Origin: a virus
Length of the DNA stretch: 23,188 nucleotides
Strand: one strand, 5' to 3'
Virus record (IMG/VR): IMGVR_UViG_3300031963_000957
Span: 1 to 23,188 of that record
Part shown: positions 15,503-23,005 of the stretch, in pieces
How positions within the stretch are numbered: position 1 is the first letter of the stretch
Layout of the letters: every line of letters begins with the position of its first letter
Position numbers and translations under genes: made by a program
Notes under the pieces: model-generated
Databases searched by the model: none
What the model saw: the letters and a program-made list of their open reading frames with translations, nothing else
What the model was told of the DNA's origin: nothing

Positions 15503-15849
15503 TGCCAGTCTTTCTTGACACCCGTGGGAATGCTACTTTATCGATAGCGATCTGTGATCGTTGCAAGATGAAGCGCGACCATGACCAGATGAGACCTGAC
15601 CCGAACTTCCCCGGTCTCCAAGTCTGTGGGCAAGGCTGTGCCGATGAGAAAGATCCCTATAGACTTCCAGCCCGTAAAACTGAGAGAATAACGATCAGAT
15701 TCCCACGTCCTGACGTGAGCGTTGCCGCCAATGACAACTTCATTGTTACTACGCAAAACGGTATCACTGGTGGTAGCTTCATCATCTCGACAGAGGGTAA
15801 CACTCAGGATCCTGAGAACAACGGTAACCTAGACCAACTGAGCCCATAA
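15502..15849 (+). CDS. Small zinc-finger-like phage protein
   Basis: This encodes 115 residues. The start shares one base with the previous stop (TAATG). Cys18, Cys21, Cys42 and Cys46 form a CxxC-(20 residues)-CxxxC set that could bind one zinc ion. The flanking segment MRPDPNFPGLQVCG and then DPYRLPARKTERITIRFPRP has a pattern I recall from other phage proteins encoded next to tail-connector genes. The C-terminal 45 residues are polar, probably disordered. Coupling to the adaptor gene suggests they act in the same structure. No function can be stated. Confidence 0.75.
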   Translation: MPVFLDTRGNATLSIAICDRCKMKRDHDQMRPDPNFPGLQVCGQGCADEKDPYRLPARKTERITIRFPRPDVSVAANDNFIVTTQNGITGGSFIISTEGNTQDPENNGNLDQLSP

Positions 15850-15850
15850 T

Positions 15851-18277
15851 ATGTCCGCACAAGTAACGATTACCCAACTACCAACGGCTGGCGCGATTAC
15901 GGGCACGGAGCTCGTACCTATTGTCCAAAATGGACAGACCGTACAGACCACGACAAGCGCCATTTCATCTTCGCCAAACCAAACTCAGACGTTCCTTACA
16001 AAGAACCAAGAGCCTACACTGGCTAACAGCCGATACCTGTCTACCAACTCAGGCATCACGTTAACTGATGGTGGTGCACAGTCTTTCTATCAAATCTCTC
16101 TGTCTGGAGCGGTTTCCCAATTAAATGCGCTTGGTGGTGGCATTGTTGTTAAGGACAGCTCTAGCACCTTGATTAACCGCTCCATAGCCACGTCAGGAGC
16201 TGGTTTAAGCGTTTCTAATGCCGATGGTACTGGTGGTAACCCAACGCTTGCCTTGAGTGGCGTAGCGGCTTCTGTAGCGGCTTTGTCTGGCAATGGTATG
16301 TTAGCCATGACTGGTGGTGGGACGACAGTGTCTCCACGGATTATGACTGGCGTTGCAAATCAGATCACCATCACAAATGGAGATGGAGCGTCTGGTGCGC
16401 CTATCTTTGGGATTGCGGACAACGCCCAGTTCCCCGGGACGGGCGCCGTCACCGTTCCCAACGGCACTACAGCTCAAAAACCTGCTGGTGCTAGTGGTCA
16501 GATCCGCTACAACACTGACTCCCAAGTCTTCGAGGGTTATGCAAATGGAGCTTGGAATAGCTTCACTTTGGCTGGTGGTGTTTCTAGCTTCAGCGCTGGT
16601 TCTACTGGTTTAGCGCCAGCAACAGCGACAACAGGCGTCGTTGTTTTGTCAGGCACACTAAATGTGTCAAGCGGTGGTACTGGTGCAAACACCCTGACTG
16701 GTTACGTCAAGGGTACTGGTACAACCCCAATGACCGCCAGCGCTACGATTCCTAGCACAGACATTACTGGCTTGGGAACAATGTCTACGCAGAATGCCTC
16801 TGCTGTTGCAATCACAGGCGGTACAGCCTCTGGTTTGACAATCACTGGTAGCACAATCAACAGCTCTGTAATTGGTGCGAGTAGTGCCGCGGCTGGAACG
16901 TTTACCAATGTGGCAATGACCACTGGAACGATCACCACCGCACCTACGACTGGCAATGACATTGTCAACAAAGACTATGCTGATGCTATTGCGTCTGGTA
17001 TTAACTTCCACCAGTCTTGCCGTTTGGCAACAACTACAGCTCTAGCGGCTAATACGTACAACAACGGAGCTTCTGGTGTTGGTGCAACTTTAACTGCAAA
17101 TGCAAACGGCGCTTTGAGCGTCGACAGCGTAGCTGTTGTTGTTGGCAATCGTATCTTGGTTAAGAACGAAGTTACGCAGGCAAACAATGGCGTGTACACG
17201 GTTACGCAGACTGGATCTGCTGGCGCTCCGTACATCCTTACTCGTGCTTCAGACTTTGATACCGCAGGCACAGGCGTAGACAAGATTGATGCTGGTGACT
17301 TCTTCCTGATCACAGCAGGTGCAACACAAGCCAATACGTCTTGGGTACAACAGACTCCACTACCTATTACTGTAGGTACAACAGCGATTGTCTTTGCACA
17401 GTTTGGCGCTCCTTTGGTCTATTCAGCAGGCACTGGTTTAACCGAGTCTCCTGCCTATACATTCAACATAGCCAACACTGCTGTGACAGCCGCAACCTAC
17501 GGTTCTGCCTCGCAAGTACCAGTGTTTGCTGTTAATGCTCAAGGTCAGTTGACTTTGGTCACCAACACATCGATTGCTATCGCGGCTGGTGCTGTATCAG
17601 GCTTGGCGGCTTCAGCTACCACTGACACTACCAACGCATCCAATATCAGCTCAGGAACGCTAGGAACAGCTCGTTTGAGCGGCTCTTACACTGGTATCAC
17701 TGGTGTGGGTACGCTGAGTGCTGGAACATGGAATGGTTCAACAATCGGAGTTGCCTACGGCGGTACAGGTTTAACAGCTACGCCTACCAATGGTCAGTTG
17801 GCTATTGGTAACGGAACAGGCTACACCCTAGCTAACCTGACAGCAGGAACAAACGTCAGCATCTCAAATAGTGCTGGTGGTATCACGATCTCTGCGACCC
17901 CTTCTTTTGGTGGTACGGTGACAAGTGTGGACATGAGTGTCCCGTCGTTCTTGTCAGTGTCTGGTAACCCCATCACAACTAGCGGTACTTTGGCTGTCAC
18001 TTATTCTGGTACAGCCCTTCCAGTTGCCAATGGTGGCACGGGCGCTACAACGCTGGCAGGTTATTTGTTCGGTAACGGAACTTCAGCAGTAACAGCTTCG
18101 ACCACGATCCCTAACACAGCGATCACTGGTCTAGGAACCATGTCCACGCAAAACGCTGGTACTGTAGCTATCACTGGTGGGACGATTAACGGTACATCGA
18201 TTGGTGCAACAACTACATCAACTGGCGCATTTACAACATTGAATGCCACGACTGGCATCTTCGGCGGAACCTTTTAA
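15851..18277 (+). CDS. Tail fibre protein, repeat-rich
   Basis: This encodes 808 residues, nearly all Gly, Thr, Ser, Ala, Asn and Val. The N-terminus, VTITQLPTAGAITGTELVPI, is typical of phage fibres that bind the virion. Further segments recall fibre modules: GQIRYNTDSQVFEGYANGAW (around residue 215), a domain around 385-530 containing VVVGNRILVKNEVTQANNGV, and GGTGLTATPTNGQLAIGNGT (around 640). Two related blocks of about 80 residues start near residues 275 and 728, each with GLGTMSTQNA. No catalytic motif or intramolecular chaperone domain was seen. It would form an elongated trimeric fibre for host recognition. The start lies one base after the previous stop, with no strong ribosome site, suggesting coupling. 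Confidence 0.85.
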   Translation: MSAQVTITQLPTAGAITGTELVPIVQNGQTVQTTTSAISSSPNQTQTFLTKNQEPTLANSRYLSTNSGITLTDGGAQSFYQISLSGAVSQLNALGGGIVVKDSSSTLINRSIATSGAGLSVSNADGTGGNPTLALSGVAASVAALSGNGMLAMTGGGTTVSPRIMTGVANQITITNGDGASGAPIFGIADNAQFPGTGAVTVPNGTTAQKPAGASGQIRYNTDSQVFEGYANGAWNSFTLAGGVSSFSAGSTGLAPATATTGVVVLSGTLNVSSGGTGANTLTGYVKGTGTTPMTASATIPSTDITGLGTMSTQNASAVAITGGTASGLTITGSTINSSVIGASSAAAGTFTNVAMTTGTITTAPTTGNDIVNKDYADAIASGINFHQSCRLATTTALAANTYNNGASGVGATLTANANGALSVDSVAVVVGNRILVKNEVTQANNGVYTVTQTGSAGAPYILTRASDFDTAGTGVDKIDAGDFFLITAGATQANTSWVQQTPLPITVGTTAIVFAQFGAPLVYSAGTGLTESPAYTFNIANTAVTAATYGSASQVPVFAVNAQGQLTLVTNTSIAIAAGAVSGLAASATTDTTNASNISSGTLGTARLSGSYTGITGVGTLSAGTWNGSTIGVAYGGTGLTATPTNGQLAIGNGTGYTLANLTAGTNVSISNSAGGITISATPSFGGTVTSVDMSVPSFLSVSGNPITTSGTLAVTYSGTALPVANGGTGATTLAGYLFGNGTSAVTASTTIPNTAITGLGTMSTQNAGTVAITGGTINGTSIGATTTSTGAFTTLNATTGIFGGTF
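16673..16915 (+). repeat. Fibre internal repeat, copy 1
   Basis: This encodes a block beginning GGTGANTLTGYVKGTGTTPM and continuing through ITGLGTMSTQNASAVAITGG to GTFTNV. It corresponds to the block at 18032-18277. The two are similar in protein but diverged in DNA, so the duplication is old or selected. Confidence 0.75.
18032..18277 (+). repeat. Fibre internal repeat, copy 2
   Basis: This encodes a block beginning GGTGATTLAGYLFGNGTSAV and continuing through ITGLGTMSTQNAGTVAITGG to the protein end. It pairs with 16673-16915 and forms the C-terminus of the 808-residue fibre protein. Confidence 0.75.
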
Positions 18278-18286
18278 GGAATAAAC

Positions 18287-19468
18287 ATGGCGGCTTCAGG
18301 CTTTACCCCAATATCGCTGTACTACAGCACAACAGCGGCGGCTGTCCCTACTTCTGGCAACCTTGCCAATGGAGAACTCGGCTTAAACATTGCTGACATG
18401 AAGCTGTACGCAAAGAACAGCGCAGGTACTGTTACTTTGTTGGCATCTTCAGGCGGTGCGGCTGGTACTGTCTCTAGCGTTGCAGTATCAGGCGGCACAA
18501 CAGGCTTGACCACATCTGGTGGCCCAATCACCACGTCTGGAACTATCACACTTGCTGGTACATTGGCAACCACTAACGGCGGTACTAACCTAACATCATT
18601 CACATCAGGCGGTGTGGTTTACGCCTCAAGTACAAGTGCATTGGCTACTGGCTCTGCGCTTACTTTTGATGGGACTTACTTTGGTGTTGGTTTAGCAAAC
18701 CCAAGCGGATTTTCATCAACAATTGTTTCTCAACGAACAACTGATGGTTTGACATTTACTGGTGCTCGTTTTGATGGGACAAACAATCCTCGTTTTGAAA
18801 TTGGTCACGATAACAATGGCACATATTTAAATACGACTTCAAGTGCAGGTGGCTCATCCACTCAGATGAGGTTTAATATTGCCAGCACAGAACAAATGCG
18901 CCTAACCTCGACAGGTCTGGGTATTGGGACAAGTTCGCCAGCACAAAAGCTAAGTGTTGTCAGTTCGGCTGGAACGCCAGCTAGTTTTACAAGTACAGGG
19001 ACTAGTGTCTTTCTTGCATTAGCAAATTCAGGCGCAACCACATTTATAGGCAATGATTCAACAAGTGGCTCATTTGTTATTCAAACCCCTGCAAGCAGTT
19101 ACAGCACAAAATTCTCAGTTAGTAATGCTGGCGTAGTTTCTGACTCAAACGGAGCCCTCCGAGCCGTCCCACAGTCAGGCTCTTCCAAGACTAGCTCCTA
19201 CACACTGGCTACCACCGATGTTGGTGAGTACATCTTGCTTGGCGCAAGCGGTGCGATTGTGATTCCTGATGCTACGTTTGCGGCTGGTGACGTTATCACC
19301 ATCTTTAACAACACCGCCAGTACAGCAACAATCACATGCTCAATCACAACGGCGTACATTGCAGGCACATTCACTGACAAAGCCACGATGACCTTGGCGG
19401 CGGCAGGTGTAGCAACTGTACTGTTCATCACCAGCACCCTGTGTGTTGTTTCAGGAAATGTGACCTAA
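18287..19468 (+). CDS. Second tail fibre protein
   Basis: This encodes 393 residues; TAAGGA at 18275-18280 fuses the previous stop to the ribosome site. The N-terminus contains TPISLYYSTTAAAVPTSGNL and NGELGLNIADMKLYAKNSAG, a phage fibre attachment pattern. The middle contains STEQMRLTSTGLGIGTSSPA, a beta motif common in fibre shafts, and the last 90 residues form a Thr/Ala/Ile-rich beta domain (VGEYILLGASGAIVIPDATF onward). It shares short Gly-Thr-type motifs such as TTNGGTNLTSFTSGG with the previous fibre protein. Bases about 18660-19140 are more AT-rich than the flanks, a sign of module exchange. No enzymatic motif is visible. Probably it forms part of the receptor-binding apparatus with its neighbours. 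Confidence 0.82.
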   Translation: MAASGFTPISLYYSTTAAAVPTSGNLANGELGLNIADMKLYAKNSAGTVTLLASSGGAAGTVSSVAVSGGTTGLTTSGGPITTSGTITLAGTLATTNGGTNLTSFTSGGVVYASSTSALATGSALTFDGTYFGVGLANPSGFSSTIVSQRTTDGLTFTGARFDGTNNPRFEIGHDNNGTYLNTTSSAGGSSTQMRFNIASTEQMRLTSTGLGIGTSSPAQKLSVVSSAGTPASFTSTGTSVFLALANSGATTFIGNDSTSGSFVIQTPASSYSTKFSVSNAGVVSDSNGALRAVPQSGSSKTSSYTLATTDVGEYILLGASGAIVIPDATFAAGDVITIFNNTASTATITCSITTAYIAGTFTDKATMTLAAAGVATVLFITSTLCVVSGNVT

Positions 19469-19469
19469 T

Positions 19470-21488
19470 ATGAGTTCAACACAGCAACTATTGTTAGGCG
19501 AAGGCGCAGGCGGTGGCCCAGCCAACTACATTGAAGATGTGTTTAGTAGTTGGATTTACACGGGTACAGATGCTACGCTGGCTATCCCCAATGGCATTGA
19601 CTTGTCTACCAAAGGTGGGTTGGTTTGGATAAAAAACAGATCTACCAATTCATCTTTTGGAGGCAATCATCAGTTAGTTGATACTGTTAGGGGGCGTACA
19701 GCCACTAGTGGCAGTAGTATGCTTTCAACTAATAACGCTGACTCGTCCTCTGGTACTAATGGGTATGATGCTTCTACACAAGGCTTTAGTAGCTTTGACA
19801 CTACTGGGTTTACAGTTAAATCATCGGGTGGTGAGGTGTATTCAGGCGCGTGTAACACATCTGGTGTTAGGTACACCTCATGGACATTCCGAGAGCAACC
19901 AAAGTTTTTTGATATTGTGACTTATACGGGGAATGGGGCGGCTGGGAGACAAATTTCTCATAACCTTGGGTCAACGCCGGGTTGTATTATTGTTAAAACA
20001 GCAACTGGCGGCAATGGATGGAATGTATGGCATAAAGATTTAGGCGACAGCAACGAATTGTTACTAAATTCTACGGCTGCGTCTACAAGTTTTGGGTATT
20101 TTGGAGGCGCTCCAACCTCAACAACCTTTACGGTAGATGGCGCTGTAGGAAATGGAACAAACACTAACGGTCAATTATTTGTAGCTTATATATTTGCTAA
20201 TAACGCAGGAGGCTTTGGTGCGGCTGGTACAGACAATGTGATTACGTGTGGGTCGTTTAATACCGATTCAATTGGAATTGCAACTGTTACTTTGGGATAC
20301 GAACCACAATGGTTGATGTTTAAAAAGACTAACGGCCCAAGTAACTGGACAATCAAAGATACTATGCGGGGGAGTCTGACGGCATCTATTTCAGGGCAGT
20401 CTGCGGTTAATCTTTCTGCTAATACCAATGGTGATGAAAGCACTAACGGAGATGTAAACGGCGTGAATGCAACTGCTACGGGGTTTTACTCAAACGGTAA
20501 TGAAGTTAGCGGTTCGTCAACCTACGTCTACATAGCCATCCGCCGTGGCCCGATGAAAGTGCCAACTGCGGGTACAAGTGTGTACAGCCCTATTGTTTCA
20601 TCCGCTTCTGATAACACCAAACTAACTACTGGATTTCCTGTTGATTTGCAATGGGCTGGTGTTCGTGCTGGTGATAGCGATAACATGACGGTTATTGACA
20701 GGCTAAGATCAACAAGCACAAATACAACACAATCAAACGGACGTTTTTTAGAAACATCACAAACAGTAGCAGAAAACAGTGGGTCAGGTTCTAGTAGAGC
20801 AAACTATTGGGATAACACAGGGTTTCGTATGCCGGGAGCATACTCGGGCGGCTCTATGGTGTTTTGGAACTTTGGACGTGCCCCTAGCTTCTTTGATGAG
20901 GTTTGCTATACAGGGACGGGAGCAAATCAAACATTACCGCATAACTTAGGAGTAGTACCTGAGTTAATGATTACAAAAAACAGAAGTAATTCATCAAATT
21001 GGCGTGTTTACGATGCTTTTAATGGCCCAACAAAACGTGGAAGTTTAAATGACTCACAACCATGGGACGTGCAAAGCACCATGTGGAACGATACTGCGCC
21101 CACATCAACTGTGTTTACTGTAGGAACTTCTAATAGCGCCTCCTCCCAAACCTACGTCATTTATTTGTTTGCAACTTGTGCGGGTGTTTCCAAAGTAGGC
21201 TCATACACAGGAACGGGCGCGTTACAAACTGTTAACTGCGGTTTTACATCGGGGGCAAGGTTTGTCCTCATCAAGCGAACCGACAGCACAGGCGGTTGGT
21301 ATGTGTGGGATTCTGCCCGTGGCATTTCATCAGGCAATGACCCATATTTATTGGTAAACAGCACAGCCGGTGAAGTTACGGGTACAAACTACGTTGACAC
21401 AACAAGCGTGGGCTTCCAAGTAACCGCCGCCGCACCAGCAGAAATTAACGCAAGCGGTGGCACATTTATCTTCTTGGCAATCGCATAA
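19470..21488 (+). CDS. Repeat-domain tail fibre or spike protein
   Basis: This encodes 672 residues, starting one base after the previous stop. It has about six related units whose core reads Tyr-Thr-Gly-x-Gly, then HNLG-like and KxxxxxxxW-x-V/I-x-D segments. Clear copies start near 19557 (YTGTDATLAI), 19920 (YTGNGAAGRQISHNLGSTPG), 20240 (GSFNTDSIGIATVTLGYEPQ), 20911 (YTGTGANQTLPHNLGVVPEL) and 21205 (YTGTGALQTVNCGFTSGARF); a weaker one lies near 20640 (LQWAGVRAGDSDNMTVIDRL). Conserved Trp positions (GWNVWHKDL, NWTIKDTMRG, NWRVYDAFNG, GWYVWDSARG) suggest a lectin-like beta fold. I associate the unit with a phage repeat family (DUF7483), from memory. Wide AT-rich patches occur here. Glycan binding is inferred from aromatic-rich repeats; no catalytic residues are recognised. 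Confidence 0.8.
   Translation: MSSTQQLLLGEGAGGGPANYIEDVFSSWIYTGTDATLAIPNGIDLSTKGGLVWIKNRSTNSSFGGNHQLVDTVRGRTATSGSSMLSTNNADSSSGTNGYDASTQGFSSFDTTGFTVKSSGGEVYSGACNTSGVRYTSWTFREQPKFFDIVTYTGNGAAGRQISHNLGSTPGCIIVKTATGGNGWNVWHKDLGDSNELLLNSTAASTSFGYFGGAPTSTTFTVDGAVGNGTNTNGQLFVAYIFANNAGGFGAAGTDNVITCGSFNTDSIGIATVTLGYEPQWLMFKKTNGPSNWTIKDTMRGSLTASISGQSAVNLSANTNGDESTNGDVNGVNATATGFYSNGNEVSGSSTYVYIAIRRGPMKVPTAGTSVYSPIVSSASDNTKLTTGFPVDLQWAGVRAGDSDNMTVIDRLRSTSTNTTQSNGRFLETSQTVAENSGSGSSRANYWDNTGFRMPGAYSGGSMVFWNFGRAPSFFDEVCYTGTGANQTLPHNLGVVPELMITKNRSNSSNWRVYDAFNGPTKRGSLNDSQPWDVQSTMWNDTAPTSTVFTVGTSNSASSQTYVIYLFATCAGVSKVGSYTGTGALQTVNCGFTSGARFVLIKRTDSTGGWYVWDSARGISSGNDPYLLVNSTAGEVTGTNYVDTTSVGFQVTAAAPAEINASGGTFIFLAIA
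19557..21320 (+). repeat. Six-unit domain repeat within the 672-residue fibre protein
   Basis: The units listed for the 672-residue protein are spaced unevenly (about 130 to 360 bases apart). Two longer super-units are visible: one from 19557 to about 20050 and one from about 20640 to 21030. Each runs from a 'W...VDRLRG/VDTVRG' unit through FFDxVxYTG to an HNLG unit. DNA identity between units is low. Confidence 0.65.
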
Positions 21489-21497
21489 GGAAAAATC

Positions 21498-22028
21498 ATG
21501 CAAATACGAATCAGATCAACAGGTCAAGTGCTTCTTCAGCACGAGTGGGAAAAGTGGGTTGCTCAGACTTACGCCAAGTCATTGAGTGGCATATCTGAAG
21601 AGGCTGTCAATCGCTTTGAGTCAGACATTGTGTTTGAAGGCCCACAAGCCACAGGCGGCACTGTCTACCAATACTCACAGCAAGACGGCGTTGAACAAGT
21701 TGACGGCAAGTGGTACACCAAGTACATCCTTGGCCCAGTGTTCACAGACACGCCAGCCACAGACTTCCAGCCTGCCAAAACAGCCGCTGAGAACGAAGCT
21801 GACTACCGTGCGATGAAAGACGCAGAACAAGCCGCAAATGTACGCAGACAGCGTACTGAAATGCTTAAAGATTGCGACTGGGTGGTGACTAAAGCTATAG
21901 ACCAAAATGCTCAGGACAGCCTTGGCATTCAGATTCCTGTGGTCTGGGTTACATACCGTCAAGCCTTGCGCGACATCACTGCGCAGTCTGGTTTCCCTTG
22001 GACAATCACTTGGCCTACACAGCCTTAA
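21498..22028 (+). CDS. Tail fibre assembly chaperone-like protein
   Basis: This encodes 176 residues; TAAGGA at 21486-21491 fuses the previous stop to the ribosome site. The N-terminal 110 residues include an EWEKWVAQTYAKSLSG helix. The C-terminal part, RRQRTEMLKDCDWVVTKAID and then VWVTYRQALRDITAQSGFPW followed by TWP, matches a pattern shared by many phage tail fibre-assembly proteins (often annotated as tail assembly chaperone). These proteins help fibres fold or attach and act in the host cytoplasm. Location directly after three fibre genes supports this. No membrane segment is seen. Confidence 0.8.
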   Translation: MQIRIRSTGQVLLQHEWEKWVAQTYAKSLSGISEEAVNRFESDIVFEGPQATGGTVYQYSQQDGVEQVDGKWYTKYILGPVFTDTPATDFQPAKTAAENEADYRAMKDAEQAANVRRQRTEMLKDCDWVVTKAIDQNAQDSLGIQIPVVWVTYRQALRDITAQSGFPWTITWPTQP

Positions 22029-22036
22029 AGGAAAAT

Positions 22037-22333
22037 ATGTTTATAACTTGGAACATCTCACAGCTTGATCGTAAAACAGCCGATGGTTTCGTGACCACTG
22101 CTCACTGGCAAGCAACAGCCGTAGATGGCGAGCATACAGCCTCTATCTACTCAACTTGCTCATGGGCTGACGGTACGCCTACCATTGCTTATGCTAACTT
22201 GACTGAAGCCACAGTGCTGGGTTGGATCTGGTCAAATGGCGTAGACAAGACGGCGACTGAAGCCGCATTGATGGCTCAGATCAACGAAAAGAAACAGCCT
22301 AAAATATCAACGGGAACACCTTGGAGCAACTAA
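22037..22333 (+). CDS. Small conserved phage protein, unknown
   Basis: This encodes 98 residues from the ATG at 22037, chosen because AAAGGA at 22027-22032 sits just before it; an upstream in-frame ATG at 21998 lies inside the previous gene with no ribosome site. It starts MFITWNISQLDRKTADGFVT and ends INEKKQPKISTGTPW, a pattern I recall from short phage proteins in tail regions (DUF7936, from memory). A beta-rich N-terminal half is followed by a helix (LTEATVLGWIWSNGVDKTAT). It may bind a fibre or assembly factor. Its stop shares a base with the next start. Confidence 0.75.
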   Translation: MFITWNISQLDRKTADGFVTTAHWQATAVDGEHTASIYSTCSWADGTPTIAYANLTEATVLGWIWSNGVDKTATEAALMAQINEKKQPKISTGTPWSN

Positions 22334-22485
22334 TGAAACTGCAACTGCCAATTGAAACAGCAAACCAACTTTTGGGTTACTTGGGTACGCGCCCTTACCA
22401 AGAAGTCTTCCAACTAATCCAAGCAATTCAGGAAGCCGCAAAGCCTCCAGAGCCAAAGGCTGAAGATGGAAACGGTGGAGACTAA
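22333..22485 (+). CDS. Tiny helical protein, unknown
   Basis: A 50-residue protein, MKLQLPIETANQLLGYLGTR at the start, PYQEVFQLIQAIQEAAK in the middle, and an acidic Pro/Glu/Gly tail. The start is in a TAATG overlap with the previous gene and its last 20 bases overlap the endonuclease gene. It is probably one amphipathic helix. Similar short proteins follow tail genes in other phages, but I have no name for it. Confidence 0.65.
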   Translation: MKLQLPIETANQLLGYLGTRPYQEVFQLIQAIQEAAKPPEPKAEDGNGGD

Positions 22486-23005
22486 GCTTGCTGTCAAAAA
22501 AGGGCCAGTCTCTTTTGTAGGCAAACCATACACCAAAGAATTGGTGAGTGAGTACATTGCTTACAACCCAGAGACTGGTGCTTTTACACGCCTAAAAACA
22601 TCTGGAACCAAAAAAGCTGGTGATCCAGTTGGTTTTGCTAATGGTGGGTATTTGCAAATAAGTGCTTGTGGAAAAGTAGTTAGAGGTCATCGACTTGCTT
22701 GGTTCTTAACCTATGGGCGTTTCCCAACAACGATTGATCACATCAATGGCAATGGACTTGACAATAGGTTGATCAACCTGCGTGAAGTAACGCAACAACA
22801 GAACATTCATAACCACAGAAAACCGCCGAGGCATAACACTTCGGGCTATCTTGGTGTTTCGTACTTTAAGGCTGGAAATAAGTTTTCAGCACACATAAAT
22901 CTTGATGGGAAGAAAAAACACCTTGGGTACTTTGTTGACCCAGAGGTTGCTCATCAAGCGTATTTAACAGCCAAACGAGAGCTTCATTCAACATGCTCGA
23001 TATAA
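22466..23005 (+). CDS. HNH endonuclease with AP2-type DNA-binding domain
   Basis: This encodes 179 residues. The HNH core is read from RGHRLAWFLTYGRFPTTIDH (His75, Asp91, His92) through INGNGLDNRLINLREVTQQQ, with further conserved Asn and His near 113-116. Residues about 127-157 form an AP2-like DNA-binding segment, GYLGVSYFKAGNKFSAHINL onward, with LGYF. Such free-standing homing-type enzymes cut DNA and can spread their own gene, as known for phage HNH-AP2 families. The first 40 residues (PYTKELVSEYIAYNPETGAF) are typical of the family. It overlaps the upstream 50-residue gene by 20 bases and the downstream gene by up to 13. Active-site residues look intact. Confidence 0.9.
   Translation: METVETKLAVKKGPVSFVGKPYTKELVSEYIAYNPETGAFTRLKTSGTKKAGDPVGFANGGYLQISACGKVVRGHRLAWFLTYGRFPTTIDHINGNGLDNRLINLREVTQQQNIHNHRKPPRHNTSGYLGVSYFKAGNKFSAHINLDGKKKHLGYFVDPEVAHQAYLTAKRELHSTCSI

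Noticed and set aside
16975-17334. Open frames on the - strand within the fibre genes
   Set aside because: Thr/Ala/Gly-rich fibre genes leave long open reverse frames rich in Val, Ala and Pro; these lack ribosome sites and conserved patterns.
15851-21488. CRISPR-like or tandem DNA array in the Gly/Thr-rich region
   Set aside because: Repeats are at the protein level with variable DNA and spacing; there are no identical direct repeats separated by equal spacers.
21998-22036. Upstream in-frame ATG for the 98-residue gene
   Set aside because: It lies in the end of the chaperone-like gene, and AAAGGA at 22027-22032 points to the ATG at 22037.
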